Shown: piece after piece, positions 38,201-46,700 of the stretch
How positions within the stretch are numbered: the stretch's first letter is position 1
How the letters are laid out: each line of letters opens with the position of its first letter
Assembly: GCA_021442155.1 (NCBI GenBank)
Contig: CM038221.1
Coordinates: forward strand, 29,913,906-29,977,905
DNA from: Cymbidium sinense
Lineage: Eukaryota; Streptophyta; Magnoliopsida; Asparagales; Orchidaceae
Reading direction: 5' to 3'
DNA length: 64,000 nucleotides
Position numbers and translations under genes: made by a program
The notes under the pieces: model-generated
The model's input: the letters and a program-made list of their open reading frames with translations, nothing else
What the model was told of the DNA's origin: nothing
Database searches by the model: none

Positions 38201-41200
38201 AGGGAAAACCAAACTTGAATTATGGAGGTCAACCTTAGAGTTCTAAGGTTGTCATTTAAGTAGATCTAAAACTGAATATATGGAGTGTAATTTTAGTTGT
38301 AGAAGTTATAGTGGTAGTGTTGTCACATTAGGTGAACAAGTAATTAAAAAGAGTGAGCGATTCGGATATTTAGGCTCTATTGTTCAAAATGATGGTGAAA
38401 TAGATGGAGATGTTATTAGTAGAATTCAAGTTGGATGGTTGAAGTGGAGGAAATCATTAGTGATAGAAATCGCTTAAACTTAAGAGAAAATTTTATAAGA
38501 TGGTGATAAGATGCAATGATTTATGAATGTAAAGAAAAAGAGAAGCATGAGACTAAGTTTAAGTCGAGATGAGGATGCTCGTGGATGAGTGGCTTTACTC
38601 TTAGAAATAAAATGCTAAATGTGTATGTTTGGGAAAAAGTTGGAGTAGCTCCAGTGGCGGATAAGATTAAAGAGAGTCGCTTAGATGGTTTGTCCACAAA
38701 GCAAGCGTCCAATAATGGGTTAGAGAGTAGATGCATTAGATTTCTATGTTAAGAAAGGTAGAGGTAGACCTAAAAATACATGATGTATAAAAAAAATAAT
38801 CTTAGTATATTTGAATTGAATAAGAATTTGATACAATGGACAGGAGACGAATGATTCATGTATGGCCACTTAGTGGGATAAAGGCTTATTGTTGTTGTTG
38901 TTGTTGTTGTTGGAATAATGTGCACAAGTATTTATTTTAAAGGAAATGTCCCCGTCACATTGGAACAATGTGCATGGATATTTATTTAATTTTGATATAT
39001 TTTTGCAATTTTATATTCATATATGCATTGAACTGAGGTGCAAGTAAAATCCTTCTATCATATCATGATTTTCATCATCATTTATCTGAAATTTGCTTTT
39101 GAAATGTAAGAAAAACTATTAGATAAACCTCCAACAAATGTAAGCCCCATTTCACCATTTTCTAATTGAACATCAAAAATATTATCATCTCCTTAAATTC
39201 AGCAAATAAATGGTAATTTGATATGGAATGCAAGCAAATTTTAGCCTTTAAAAATATTAAGGAAACAACATAAGATCTCATGAAGATTGGAATCTCATTA
39301 CCCTACTTACCTAAACAATATGTTTGATTTGATATGAAAATCTGAATTGCACTTAAATTGAGTCATATGAAACTACAAAGATGACCATATTAAATCATAA
39401 AGATATTCAAACCTTGTTTCCTCATCTCTTTATCAAAGAGACAAAGTGATGCATTGCATCTTTTATGGCTCTTAATCCCTACGAACTTTGCCTTAGTACA
39501 AGAATGAGTTTACTACTTGGTAGGATTCAAGACTAACTACAACGAGGAAATGAAACTTTGGCCTTAATAAAAGAACAAAATAAATCCCACTTCATGCATT
39601 ATGATATTTGTTTGGAACCAACACATTGGGCAAGACTCATAAAAAAATTAATGCCAATAATGCTGTCCAACAATAGAAAAATGCAAGCTTTAAGCCATAC
39701 GGGTCTTAATATCCTGCATCTTTTTCATTTTAAAACTAATCCAAGTATTAAAGCCTACCTAATAGCAAAATCAAAACATGTTTAATGCAGAAACTAACCC
39801 AACTTTAACTTGAAATAACAAAATAATAACTTTTAACCACTGAAAAATTTGAAAATATATTACTGTTGTCTTTTACCTCATCAGTTATTAGCCACGACAA
39901 GTGTAGGGAAACCTAACGATGTGGAATCGAAGGCTAGAAGGCGAGAAGAGTCGGCTCAGCTGGCTGGAGTTGAACACGAGAAGGAGCTTTGGTGGCTGTT
40001 GAGGGAGGTCGAGATGGAGGCGGGTTAAGCAGATCGCGTGAAGTGCTGGAGGAAGGACGGCTCATTCGGCTATTAGAGCAAGAGAGAGGTGGCTTGGCTT
40101 GTTGGGGGATTTGGCGAGTAGCCTGTTCAGCACAGCAAGAGAGGTGAAGCGGGAGAAGGGAGGGAAGTATCAGCTGCTGAGGTTGAATTGCAGCTCAGAG
40201 ACTTAAACTTGTGAACGTTGTTTGATAAATTTCGACGCAAAGACGAATTTTAACGAACTGAGGTTTAATGTATCGCTTCCGATTTTGCGTAATTATATTT
40301 AAAATTAATTTTTCTCGATCGAGTGATAATTTTTATATTTTGGACGCATCGACATAATTAAATTTATGAATCAATGAGGTTTTGATCGATTTCAATTGCA
40401 ATTGAGGGGTTTTAACTTCGATTCACATGACATTGTACTTGATATTAATTTTTTTTGTCATGTGTGCTTGATTTTATTTATAAAACCTATTTAGGGGTCA
40501 ACACTATATTGATTAAAGCTTATTATGCCTAAAAAAATAAAATTTTAAACAATATTGTTCACAATCAAGCTATAATTGAGCTGTAATCGAGCTCCTTATC
40601 GAGCTTGTTCAAGAGCTTTAAATTATAGGGATAATTACATACATAGCACCAAAAGCCCATGTATTTATAGAATCAACACCCACTTCAATTTTTTGAACTA
40701 ACGATCCCATGTATTTATGCGTGCTACGATCAAACCATTTGGAATTTGATAAAAATGAAAAATATGGGTTGGGGTTCTAATGTATATTTGAGTGAGAATT
40801 TGAAAAAAAAAAAAAGAGGGTGCTAGTTTTGTAAATATTTATGTTTTGAGTGCTATGTATATAATTGCCCCTAAATTATATTGTTCATGAATAAAAATGA
40901 ACCAAACAAGCTGTCTAAGCTTGTTAATTTAGTAATTAAATATTTACAAAAGTGTCCAAGCTCATTCGATTAGTTAATCAAAAGATCATGATCGAGGTCC
41001 AGTCGAGCTGAGCCTCGAGTACCTTCTAAGCACTCAGTTCATTGCAACCCTGAGTAAGGTGATGTCATCCGGTTCACTGAGAAAAATTTTGATATCCTGA
41101 TAAAAACTGCTCAAACAGACCTCAAAATCATTGGATGTGTTTTGAAATGAATGCAATATATGAATAATCAATTAAATTTTGTGCATAAATATTGAATTAA

Positions 41201-41700
41201 ATGAGAATTTGAAATCTATAATGATTCAAATACTTAATGATTAAGGCTTGTTGTTATTGTTGTATTCACTGATATGATCTCATGGGAGCTTGATCCATTA
41301 TTTGCACTTTGTCTGATACTCGTACTTGTGCTGGCAGGTCTTCCATTGCTTCGGGCAGTACTTCTGCTTGCACTTTGAGGCATTCCAACTGGGTATGGCT
41401 CCTGTGTACATGGCTTTCCTGAGGTTTATGGGCGACGAGACAGAGGCCAGGAATTACACCTACAGCCTTGAGGTTGGGGCCAATGGCAGGAAGCTCATAT
41501 GGGAAGGCACACCCAGGAGCATCCGCGACAGCCATCGCAAGGTCCGAGAGAGTCACGATGGCCTCATAATACAGAGGAATATGGCTCTCTTCTTCTCCGG
41601 CAACGACAGGAAGGAGCTGAAGCTGCGGGTCACAGGTCGGATATGGAAGGAGCAGCAGAGCTCAGAATCTGGTGTCTGTATACCCAATCTCTGCAGCTGA
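23827..41700 (+). CDS. SINA/SIAH-type RING E3 ubiquitin-protein ligase, three exons (gene span)
   Basis: Join 23,827-24,036, 35,893-36,279 and 41,338-41,700 gives 319 residues, the usual length of plant SINAT proteins. An acidic, His-containing N-terminus is followed by a C3HC4 RING (Cys57, Cys60, Cys71, His75, Cys78, Cys81, Cys89, Cys92) and two SIAH zinc fingers (Cys115/Cys122/His134/Cys138 and Cys145/Cys152/His164/His169). Then comes the TRAF-like substrate-binding domain, ending in the family's GVCIPNLCS-type tail. All zinc ligands are present and both introns are phase 0 with GT-AG ends, so the gene looks functional. Family knowledge: these enzymes dimerise and ubiquitinate regulators (Arabidopsis SINAT5 acts on NAC1). 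The introns, 11,856 and 5,058 bp, are far longer than usual and full of transposons. Confidence 0.95.
24221..24502. repeat. Tandem duplication of ~139 bp in SINA intron 1
   Basis: Unit 1 is 24,221-24,359 and unit 2 is 24,360-24,502. Both begin TATGTTGTGACT(G/A)CGAGAGA and share TTCACGATCTCTGAAATGAT and GGCGGGATTTGATTT. About 90% alike by eye, with small indels. Confidence 0.85.
24538..24561. repeat. A(24) homopolymer
   Basis: Uninterrupted A-run in SINA intron 1, likely polymorphic and error-prone to sequence. No retroposed sequence was recognised upstream of it. Confidence 0.9.
26540..27530 (-). pseudogene. PIF/Harbinger (HARBI1-type) DDE transposase remnant
   Basis: Minus-strand traces in order: an N-terminal part (LNDHTERFHNMFCMSIHF at about 27,500-27,440), the first catalytic block as CVGAINRIHVDAHVP (about 27,070-27,020), the second block with a stop (VIVG*EDRAYD, 26,935-26,900), a YYLVNTRYPTQRGFL block near 26,740, and the third block RVNIEQAFGVWK (26,618-26,583). 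The first catalytic Asp of the usual GAIDGTH motif is Asn here, and several stops interrupt the frames, so it is inactive. Family knowledge: it normally cuts and pastes at TWA sites together with its Myb partner. Confidence 0.85.
27960..28690 (-). pseudogene. Myb/SANT-like protein remnant of the PIF/Harbinger element
   Basis: The minus strand encodes DLCLTEVELGN, a stop, then THFNK-like IHFNKDD (28,560-28,530), followed by a QLKNK and DQMKNYEL segment and IIDTSDEWWREK (about 28,380-28,345). This order matches the plant Myb/SANT-like domain found in the accessory protein of PIF/Harbinger elements, which helps DNA binding and nuclear import of the transposase. Several stops break it. The plus-strand frame at 28,474-28,689 is its shadow. 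Confidence 0.75.
30150..31230 (-). pseudogene. Ty1/copia gag and pre-integrase fragment in SINA intron 1
   Basis: Minus-strand gag start with KTKMRGILVDQRSMKA (about 31,175-31,125), a degenerate zinc knuckle VICFYCKK (about 30,670-30,640), and a pre-integrase block RKNLIILSLFSTKGCE (about 30,295-30,245), where copia elements have an LRxNLISL...KGC motif. It stops before the integrase core, so the rest is lost. The sequence to about 31,560 may include its 5' LTR but I could not pair it with a second LTR. Confidence 0.7.
30893..30915. repeat. T(23) homopolymer
   Basis: Uninterrupted T-run inside the copia fragment. Confidence 0.9.
31560..33550 (+). other. Intron 1 stretch with an unidentified, gene-like remnant
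   Basis: 31,560-32,240 holds nothing I recognise. After the TA microsatellite, 32,340-32,630 is CT-rich and 32,640-33,533 contains two short open plus-strand frames (32,637-32,828 and 33,333-33,533) joined by interrupted coding-like sequence with acidic runs (a GAT repeat near 33,265). This could be the body of a decayed retroelement in front of the LTR-like sequence at 33,560, but no domain is recognisable. Confidence 0.35.
32247..32295. repeat. (TA)n microsatellite
   Basis: About 24 TA units, with interrupted TA sequence just upstream. Confidence 0.9.
33560..34030 (+). repeat. LTR-like fragment
   Basis: It has the look of an LTR promoter-leader: TGTAATGAGTCCAGC, a TATTTAAGGAG box at about 33,836, then TTGATTTCTCTTAACCCTAGC and a long CT-rich leader (33,920-34,020). 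No partner LTR was found, so it may be a solo or truncated LTR. Inference only. Confidence 0.4.
34463..35828. mobile_element. Non-autonomous Mutator-like element (1,366 bp)
   Basis: A perfect 9-bp target-site duplication TAATGTAGA (34,454-34,462 and 35,829-35,837) brackets long inverted repeats. The left end reads GGCAAACTTTTTAAAATAGG, then TTTAGTCCTAATCGTA. The right end reverse-complements to GGCAAAATTTTAAAATAGG and the same TAGTCCTAATCGTA word after a small indel. GC-rich subterminal blocks (34,530-34,600 and 35,690-35,750) are also roughly inverted. A 9-bp duplication with long terminal repeats is the Mutator-superfamily signature. No transposase is seen. Its right end lies 55 bp before SINA exon 2. 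Confidence 0.9.
35893..36279 (+). CDS. SINA gene exon 2 (RING end, SIAH zinc fingers, start of substrate-binding domain)
   Basis: One hundred twenty-nine codons, phase 0 at both ends. The acceptor is TTTTGCAG before TGCCACAATGG (CHNGHTLCSSC) and the donor is GTAAGT after ATGTTGACA (WMLT). All zinc ligands Cys71 to His169 lie here. Confidence 0.96.
36385..37200. repeat. Tandem duplication of ~406 bp in SINA intron 2
   Basis: Unit 1 is 36,385-36,790 and unit 2 is 36,791-37,200. Both begin ATTAATGGTATTGATTAATG and run in parallel through TTCTGCACGTTTCTC and TTAAACTCTTTGTAGGTTCAG to a CAAAGCC...CACCACGAT end. They are nearly identical for the first 350 bp and more diverged at the end, so this is a recent local duplication. 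Confidence 0.93.
37200..37338. repeat. LTR-like repeat family M, copy 1, left part
   Basis: Carries the family words CTAAGAAAGACGTGT, TTGCGTTAGAATAATGCGCAC and GGAATAATGTGCACAAGT. It continues after the LINE at 38,912 and is related to 53,290-53,560 and 55,190-55,345. Confidence 0.55.
37339..38911 (+). mobile_element. 5'-truncated RTE-type LINE
   Basis: Flanked by an 18-bp or longer target-site duplication GGAATAATGTGCACAAGT (37,321-37,338 and 38,912-38,929). Plus-strand reverse transcriptase traces: KLWERVIEH (about 37,758-37,784), FMPSRSTMDAIHLL, LEAYDKVSRDVLW, then the catalytic box as FVDDILLV (38,164-38,187) and the C-terminal FGYLGSIVQNDGEIDGDV and KKGRGRPKNT. It ends with GGGATAAAGGCTTATTG and (TTG)n, the 3' tail of plant RTE elements. 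Full-length members are about twice as long, so the 5' half was never copied. Stops interrupt it. It inserted into repeat family M in SINA intron 2, same orientation as SINA. Confidence 0.88.
37745..38785 (+). pseudogene. LINE reverse transcriptase remnant
   Basis: Coding core of the LINE. One frame stays open from 38,280 to 38,477 (65 codons) and covers the part after the catalytic box. The usual FADD wording is FVDD here. Several frameshifts and stops make it non-functional. Confidence 0.8.
38912..40510. repeat. LTR-like repeat family M, copy 1, main part
   Basis: Resumes the repeat cut by the LINE. It contains a purine-rich block (39,930-40,170, many GAGAAGG and GAGGTG words), then a part with GATCGATTTCAATTG, GGGGTTTTAACTTCGATT and CACATGACAT, the same order as in copies 2 (53,290-54,780) and 3 (55,190-56,850). 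No intact frame. Within it 39,000-39,880 is unremarkable AT-rich sequence that may be a separate insertion. Confidence 0.55.
40628..40871. mobile_element. Mutator-like MITE (244 bp)
   Basis: A perfect 9-bp duplication TAAATTATA at 40,619-40,627 and 40,872-40,880. Inverted ends: GGGATAATTACATACATAGC at the left and GGGGCAATTATATACATAGC as the complement of the right end, continuing through CAC. It is too short for a gene. The 9-bp target duplication suggests mobilisation by a Mutator-like transposase. Confidence 0.88.
41338..41700 (+). CDS. SINA gene exon 3 (substrate-binding domain and C-terminus)
   Basis: One hundred twenty codons plus TGA. The acceptor is TGCTGGCAG before GTCTTCCATTGC (VFHCFGQYFCLHFEAFQLG). 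The domain is intact through AFLRFMGDE, LEVGANGRKLIWEGTPRSI and RNMALFFSGNDRKELKLRV to the family C-terminus VCIPNLCS. Confidence 0.96.
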   Translation, partial: VFHCFGQYFCLHFEAFQLGMAPVYMAFLRFMGDETEARNYTYSLEVGANGRKLIWEGTPRSIRDSHRKVRESHDGLIIQRNMALFFSGNDRKELKLRVTGRIWKEQQSSESGVCIPNLCS

Positions 41701-43498
41701 AACTAAGTCTTCTCCTGGAAATCTTAATTGTGTGTGTGCATTGTGTGCGTGGTGGTAACCTTCTTTTTATTTTATTTTTTCGCTTTTGTTTTTTTTATAT
41801 ATTATTCTGCCTTTAGGCTGAAACTCTATGAAGATGTATCCTTTAATCATGTATGGAAAGTTGGTGATTAAGGATGTCGTTATATGGATTATACTGTAGA
41901 AAGTTGAATGGTAAAAATGAGTTTCTGATTTTGTCATAATCTTTTATGTTATCTATTTGTTAAATAATATGATTTTTTTTTTTCACATCAAATGAACGGA
42001 GTATTTTGGTACGAGCAAAGCTAACAAGCATGGTATCTAATAGATTGAAATACTTATAAAATGTTAAATCAGTTATATGAACATGGCATATTGAAATAAT
42101 ACATCTCTTAGAAACTTAGGGTTTTCTAGCTACTTATATTTACTAATTTTATGAAACTTTTTTAGTGTATAATATCTTGACATTGTGAAACGAATGATTG
42201 AATTTTAGAGATAGAGAATACAATGTCTTTATTAATATTAAGAGCTCTGTGCCTTGCTGCTAAAATTCATGAGAATTTGTTAGAAAAATAGAATCAACAT
42301 TTTGGCATTGTAGTAGTAAGATCATGACACTAGAATTCATGCAAAAGAGTCAAATTGATAGAGCGACCAACTTCAATGTCTTACATTTGCAATATCATGA
42401 TGCTACAAAGCGGTAAAGTCTATATTAAAGTAATTTTATGTAATTTTAAGTAAAATTATTATTATTATTTTGAGTGCTAGTGAAGTATGAGTGCCCCAAA
42501 TAAAATATAGACTGATGGAATTTTTATTATATAATATGATTTAGTTTGATTTCTATTTCATATCAACGGTAAACAGCTATCAGAATTAACAAAGTTGAAA
42601 GATTACGAGTATAGGGCTTTTAAAAGTTAGTAATGAAAGGACTTTATAGACAAAAAAATAAAAATAATACTATAATTCAAATCAATAGCTAACATTCAAA
42701 GAATTTTAGCAACAAAAGTCCTCTTTTCCTAGTTGAACCCACGCTCCTCTCTACAATCACTCGCACAGCAACGCAGATCTCTTGTAATTATTTCTCCTAT
42801 CTTTAACTACCTGCTCCTTTCTCTGCTCAAGCACTCAGTAACCTCAGTTCTAAAAAACTATGCGGCCAATAACACCTGTGACTTTGTTGGATATTGTGAA
42901 ATCATGGTACCTAAAGACTCAACTCAGATTGCATTTTGGGGACTGTTTTCACAAATTTGTATAGCAGTACAACAACTGCAAAAGAATCATGATATATATA
43001 TCTCACCATCATATATATGAAAATTTGCCATCTCTGCCTTTCAAGAAGCATAAACACCACTGAATCACCATTTTGCAAGGTCCAGTAGAAGTTGATTTTG
43101 ACCAGTTAATAGCTCTAGCTCCCATTATAGGGTTAAGTCGAATTGGTTGATAGAGATTGGTGCAATTTAGCAATCAGCGGAGGGCCAAAACCAATGTGAA
43201 TAGTGCAAACACGGGATGATGTTTACTAATAAACCTTACTATATGAATTGATTTCAAGCATTCCAAGTCTCCTAAAAACTGAGGAAGCCAAGGAAATATG
43301 CTTACATCCAGGTTGGATTGCACAGTGCTTCCGAGCTGTTTAGGTCTAGATTGACAAAGATGGAGAATTTGCACGTATCTAGAGAATGAGTGTCTGATGA
43401 AAGCGCACTTACAATTACCAGTGTCGATCCAAGATAACTGTGGCTCTCGAAAAAGAACTTCACAACATGGCGAAAGTGCAAGTCAAGAAGATGTTTAT
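41701..43498. other. Intergenic region between two convergent genes
   Basis: Holds the 3' untranslated regions of SINA (from 41,701, with GT-rich and T-rich sequence at 41,730-41,810) and of the PHRF1-like gene (ending at 43,498). AATAAA-like words occur (for example 42,497) but I cannot assign a cleavage site. A 95-codon frame at 42,733 starts with TTG and shows no domain. Confidence 0.6.
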
Positions 43499-43714
43499 CT
43501 ATCTCAAATCTTGCTTCTGTGCAGCCTCAACATATTGTTCGGCAAGTTTCTTAACCTTCTCGCCTTCTCGAATGAGGAAGTTTGCATTCTTGGCCTTGTG
43601 GTGAAATTTCATCACTTTATCTAATGTTTTTCCTACCGCCCACCGGTACTGCTCAACGGTGATGACACTGCTCTTGCAGAGTGGTCTGATGTGCTCTTTG
43701 ATATAGGCTTCCAC
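43499..43714 (-). CDS. PHRF1-like gene, last exon (C-terminal domain)
   Basis: Seventy-one codons and TAG. The acceptor ATGTAG precedes GTGGAAGCC ([20 protein letters not shown]). The all-helical, basic end ([20 protein letters not shown]) resembles the SRI-like C-terminal domain of PHRF1 proteins that contacts the RNA polymerase II tail. Intact and strongly family-like. Confidence 0.88.
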   Translation of the reverse strand: MEAYIKEHIRPLCKSSVITVEQYRWAVGKTLDKVMKFHHKAKNANFLIREGEKVKKLAEQYVEAAQKQDLR

Positions 43715-46700
43715 CTACATAAAAAACAAACAAGTTCATGATTATTTGCTTGATATGATATGATCAAGAAGTAATTGAATAATCTCACCTAATTTCTCAA
43801 TTTCTAGGTGTGAGGCATCAGGATGATATTATACACACACACTATGGTGAATGGTAAACATATTCATTCTGTTAGAAGTTCGACCAAAGTGACCAAACAT
43901 CTTCCCCTTTGGTCAAACCATCTATAATATTGTACAAAAGAAAATTGAAGTGTTGTGCTTCCATCTAAATTAATCGAATGACAAGCAGGTAACAGAAATT
44001 AGGAATATAGTTTATAATTATATATAAGTATTGTTAATCGGTCTGCAAGCCTTATCCCTTGGGGTCCGCTGCAAGGGTTCAAAAATGATAGGATTAGAAA
44101 ATGACATGTCCAGTGCATGAGTTTATCATCAAATCTGGGGTACAGAGAGGGAGAGGATGATGCATGTAACATGAAAGTTGCATTGCAAAAAAAAACTGTT
44201 TATGGGAAGTGAACCTATCCTCAAGATCACAACGGAGATAACCTACCACCCTAGGCCCTCATTGAAGATGATCATGATTAGTTTGAATGACAGCAAAGAC
44301 TTGCCGTACCTTTTTAGAGATGGATATCGTGAGATCCAACTTATCATTGGCCAATTTGAGTATTTCCTCATCAGGAATATTATCACAAGTTGCGGGATTA
44401 ATTTGTGCATTAACTCTTGAATGAGTTTCCGAGTTCTCTTTCCCAGCTGATGTTTTATCAAAATGTGTTGGGTCGCTAATGCAGCTCTTAGTGTCTGTTA
44501 CAGATGGATCGGTCAATATACAGTTCTCCTTTAAACAAGAATTTGGGTTGTTGTCCTCGCCTGTTACCAGGGGTTTATTCAGCGCTTCTACAGCCTTACC
44601 AGATATTTGGCCCATTAGATGATCCTTGTTGCCCTCATAGTTTTCTACAGAAGGCTCATTAAATATTACCCTCTCAGGTATATTTGGTGGAAGGACATTT
44701 TCCAATCTGAGTTCTGCTTGTGTGTTTTCTGGCACACTTTCTTTCTGTTGCTCCAATGACTCTGAAAAATCAAATGGTTGCCTGGCTGCCACGTTGATGC
44801 AATCACACCCTACTGCTTTTCCAGGATTTTGAGTAATAAAAGCATCTCGCTCTGTATCCATGGAATGTGGAACATTGCTCTGACAATCATAATTAAGGCC
44901 TTCATTGACATTTTCCTGAGTAAGCTGATCGTCATTAAAATCTTTTGTAGCACAGAAAGGACTGCTAGGAGGAGAATCAGAAAACAGGCCAGCCATTTTC
45001 AATGCTTCTTCAACATTGCTCCATCCGCCAGCTTTAGGGTCAAAAATTGCCTCTCCTAAAACCCCAGTGGAAACCTCTGAAGCAGGCAAGGTTGAACTTG
45101 AGACATTTGTCTCAGTTGATTCTTGTTTGTTATCAGTTTCAATGTCAGACTTCGTACCTTCAGCGACATCATTAGCAATCTTTAAAGCTGCCTTCGGGAA
45201 ATTGGAAATGTTCGCCTCAGCTGATTCTGGCTTGTTAGCAAGTTGAGATACAGCAAGTGAGCAAAGGTTTACATAAACTAACTTGCTGTTTGACCTTTCA
45301 AAAATTTCCTTTTCAACATTAACTGCATCAGCAACAGCCAACTCTGTTTCAGCAGTTCTTTGAATAATTGGTAGATTTGTTCTCCTCAAGTAGTGTTCAG
45401 TAATACGGAAGAGCTGTACCTACAGAATTAAAGGAAAAAAGTCAATATAAATGGAAAAAAGGCATATATGTACAAATACAGCAGTACAAGAAACTGCAAA
45501 TTATCCTGTATGTACAGGTTCTTCTCAAGTAAAAGAACAAATAAAAATAAAAATGAAAAATAAACCAAAGAACATTTTTTTAATCATGATATTTTTCAAT
45601 TCTGCGAGACAGAATGAGTAGGAAGGGCATTGGTTTCTGGTTTGAACAATTGGCAATAATGTAAAAGTCGGACAGTAATGTTCCTGAATGATTATGATAC
45701 AATATAATAAACAATCCATCACTATGAAGGTTGAGTAGGTGCTAACATAGAATAATTTGAATATAAACCAAGCTCATTGTGGTCTGATGCTCAAGCCTAA
45801 ATTTAAGAAAATCCAGTACAACAACAGATGCATAAGAAATCAATCATCAAATAAAAGGCACTTCCATGCAAAGGAATTGTAGAGGTTACAATCATTAAGA
45901 CATTGATTGAAAATTAGTAAAAGATGCTGATCAAATAAAATCTACAAGAAACTGCAGTTGCCAATTCACAAAAAAGAAAGAGTCGCAGTGAATCCAGGCT
46001 TTTAGAAGATTTCAGTATTCATCATTTTATACCCACTTAGGAGGTAATCTTTATTCCACATCCCCTCTTTCCTCTATGGTGTGCACTCCTAAACTGCCAT
46101 CCCTCAAACCAATGGGAAGGATTTACATCACCTAAAGATGGCCACAGGATTTCCTACTGGTATCCTTTGGAATCCTTGAAAGTGGGTCTCTAAGCTCGAC
46201 TTAGGAGGTTAAAGAAATCTTTTACCAACAGTCAATCATTTGACCCATCATCTCCCACACCGACACCGAGCCAATGACTCCATTTTGTCATTGTGAGCTC
46301 CGAAAATTTACACCCGGTCTCTCAAAGAAATTTTTAGAAGGTAGATGAGAATTGTAGATAAGATACTATCGAAGATTTCACCGTCATTTTGTAAGAAGTT
46401 TAGATCCGGTTCCAAGTTTCCTATAGGCGCAAGCACCTATAGTGAATTACCCTTCCAGTGATGAGAGAGAACTCTCAATTAAGGCTAGATGTTAAGTCAC
46501 TAACTACTTAGCGTATAGTATAGCAAATGGAATTTAAAGTTAAAAATTTATGAAACTCATCATCATTTAACTTAAAGCGGATGATTGGGGGAATGGTGAC
46601 GAGCCCGATCAAGATCTCATAGTTCCATCGTCCTAGGCTATCGTGGTCCTTGATTCACTTAGTCAGCGAAGATTATCGACCCAACTTGACTTCAGGATTC

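Noticed and set aside
41220..41265. Second RTE LINE tail (AAGGCTTGTTGTTATTGTTG)
   Set aside because: Only the tail-like word is present, with no coding sequence upstream and no target-site duplication found.
42733..43020. 95-codon plus-strand frame between the two genes
   Set aside because: TTG start, no domain, lies in the convergent 3' region.
44243..45246. Plus-strand frames over 44,178-45,246
   Set aside because: Shadows of the strongly supported minus-strand exon 44,310-45,419.
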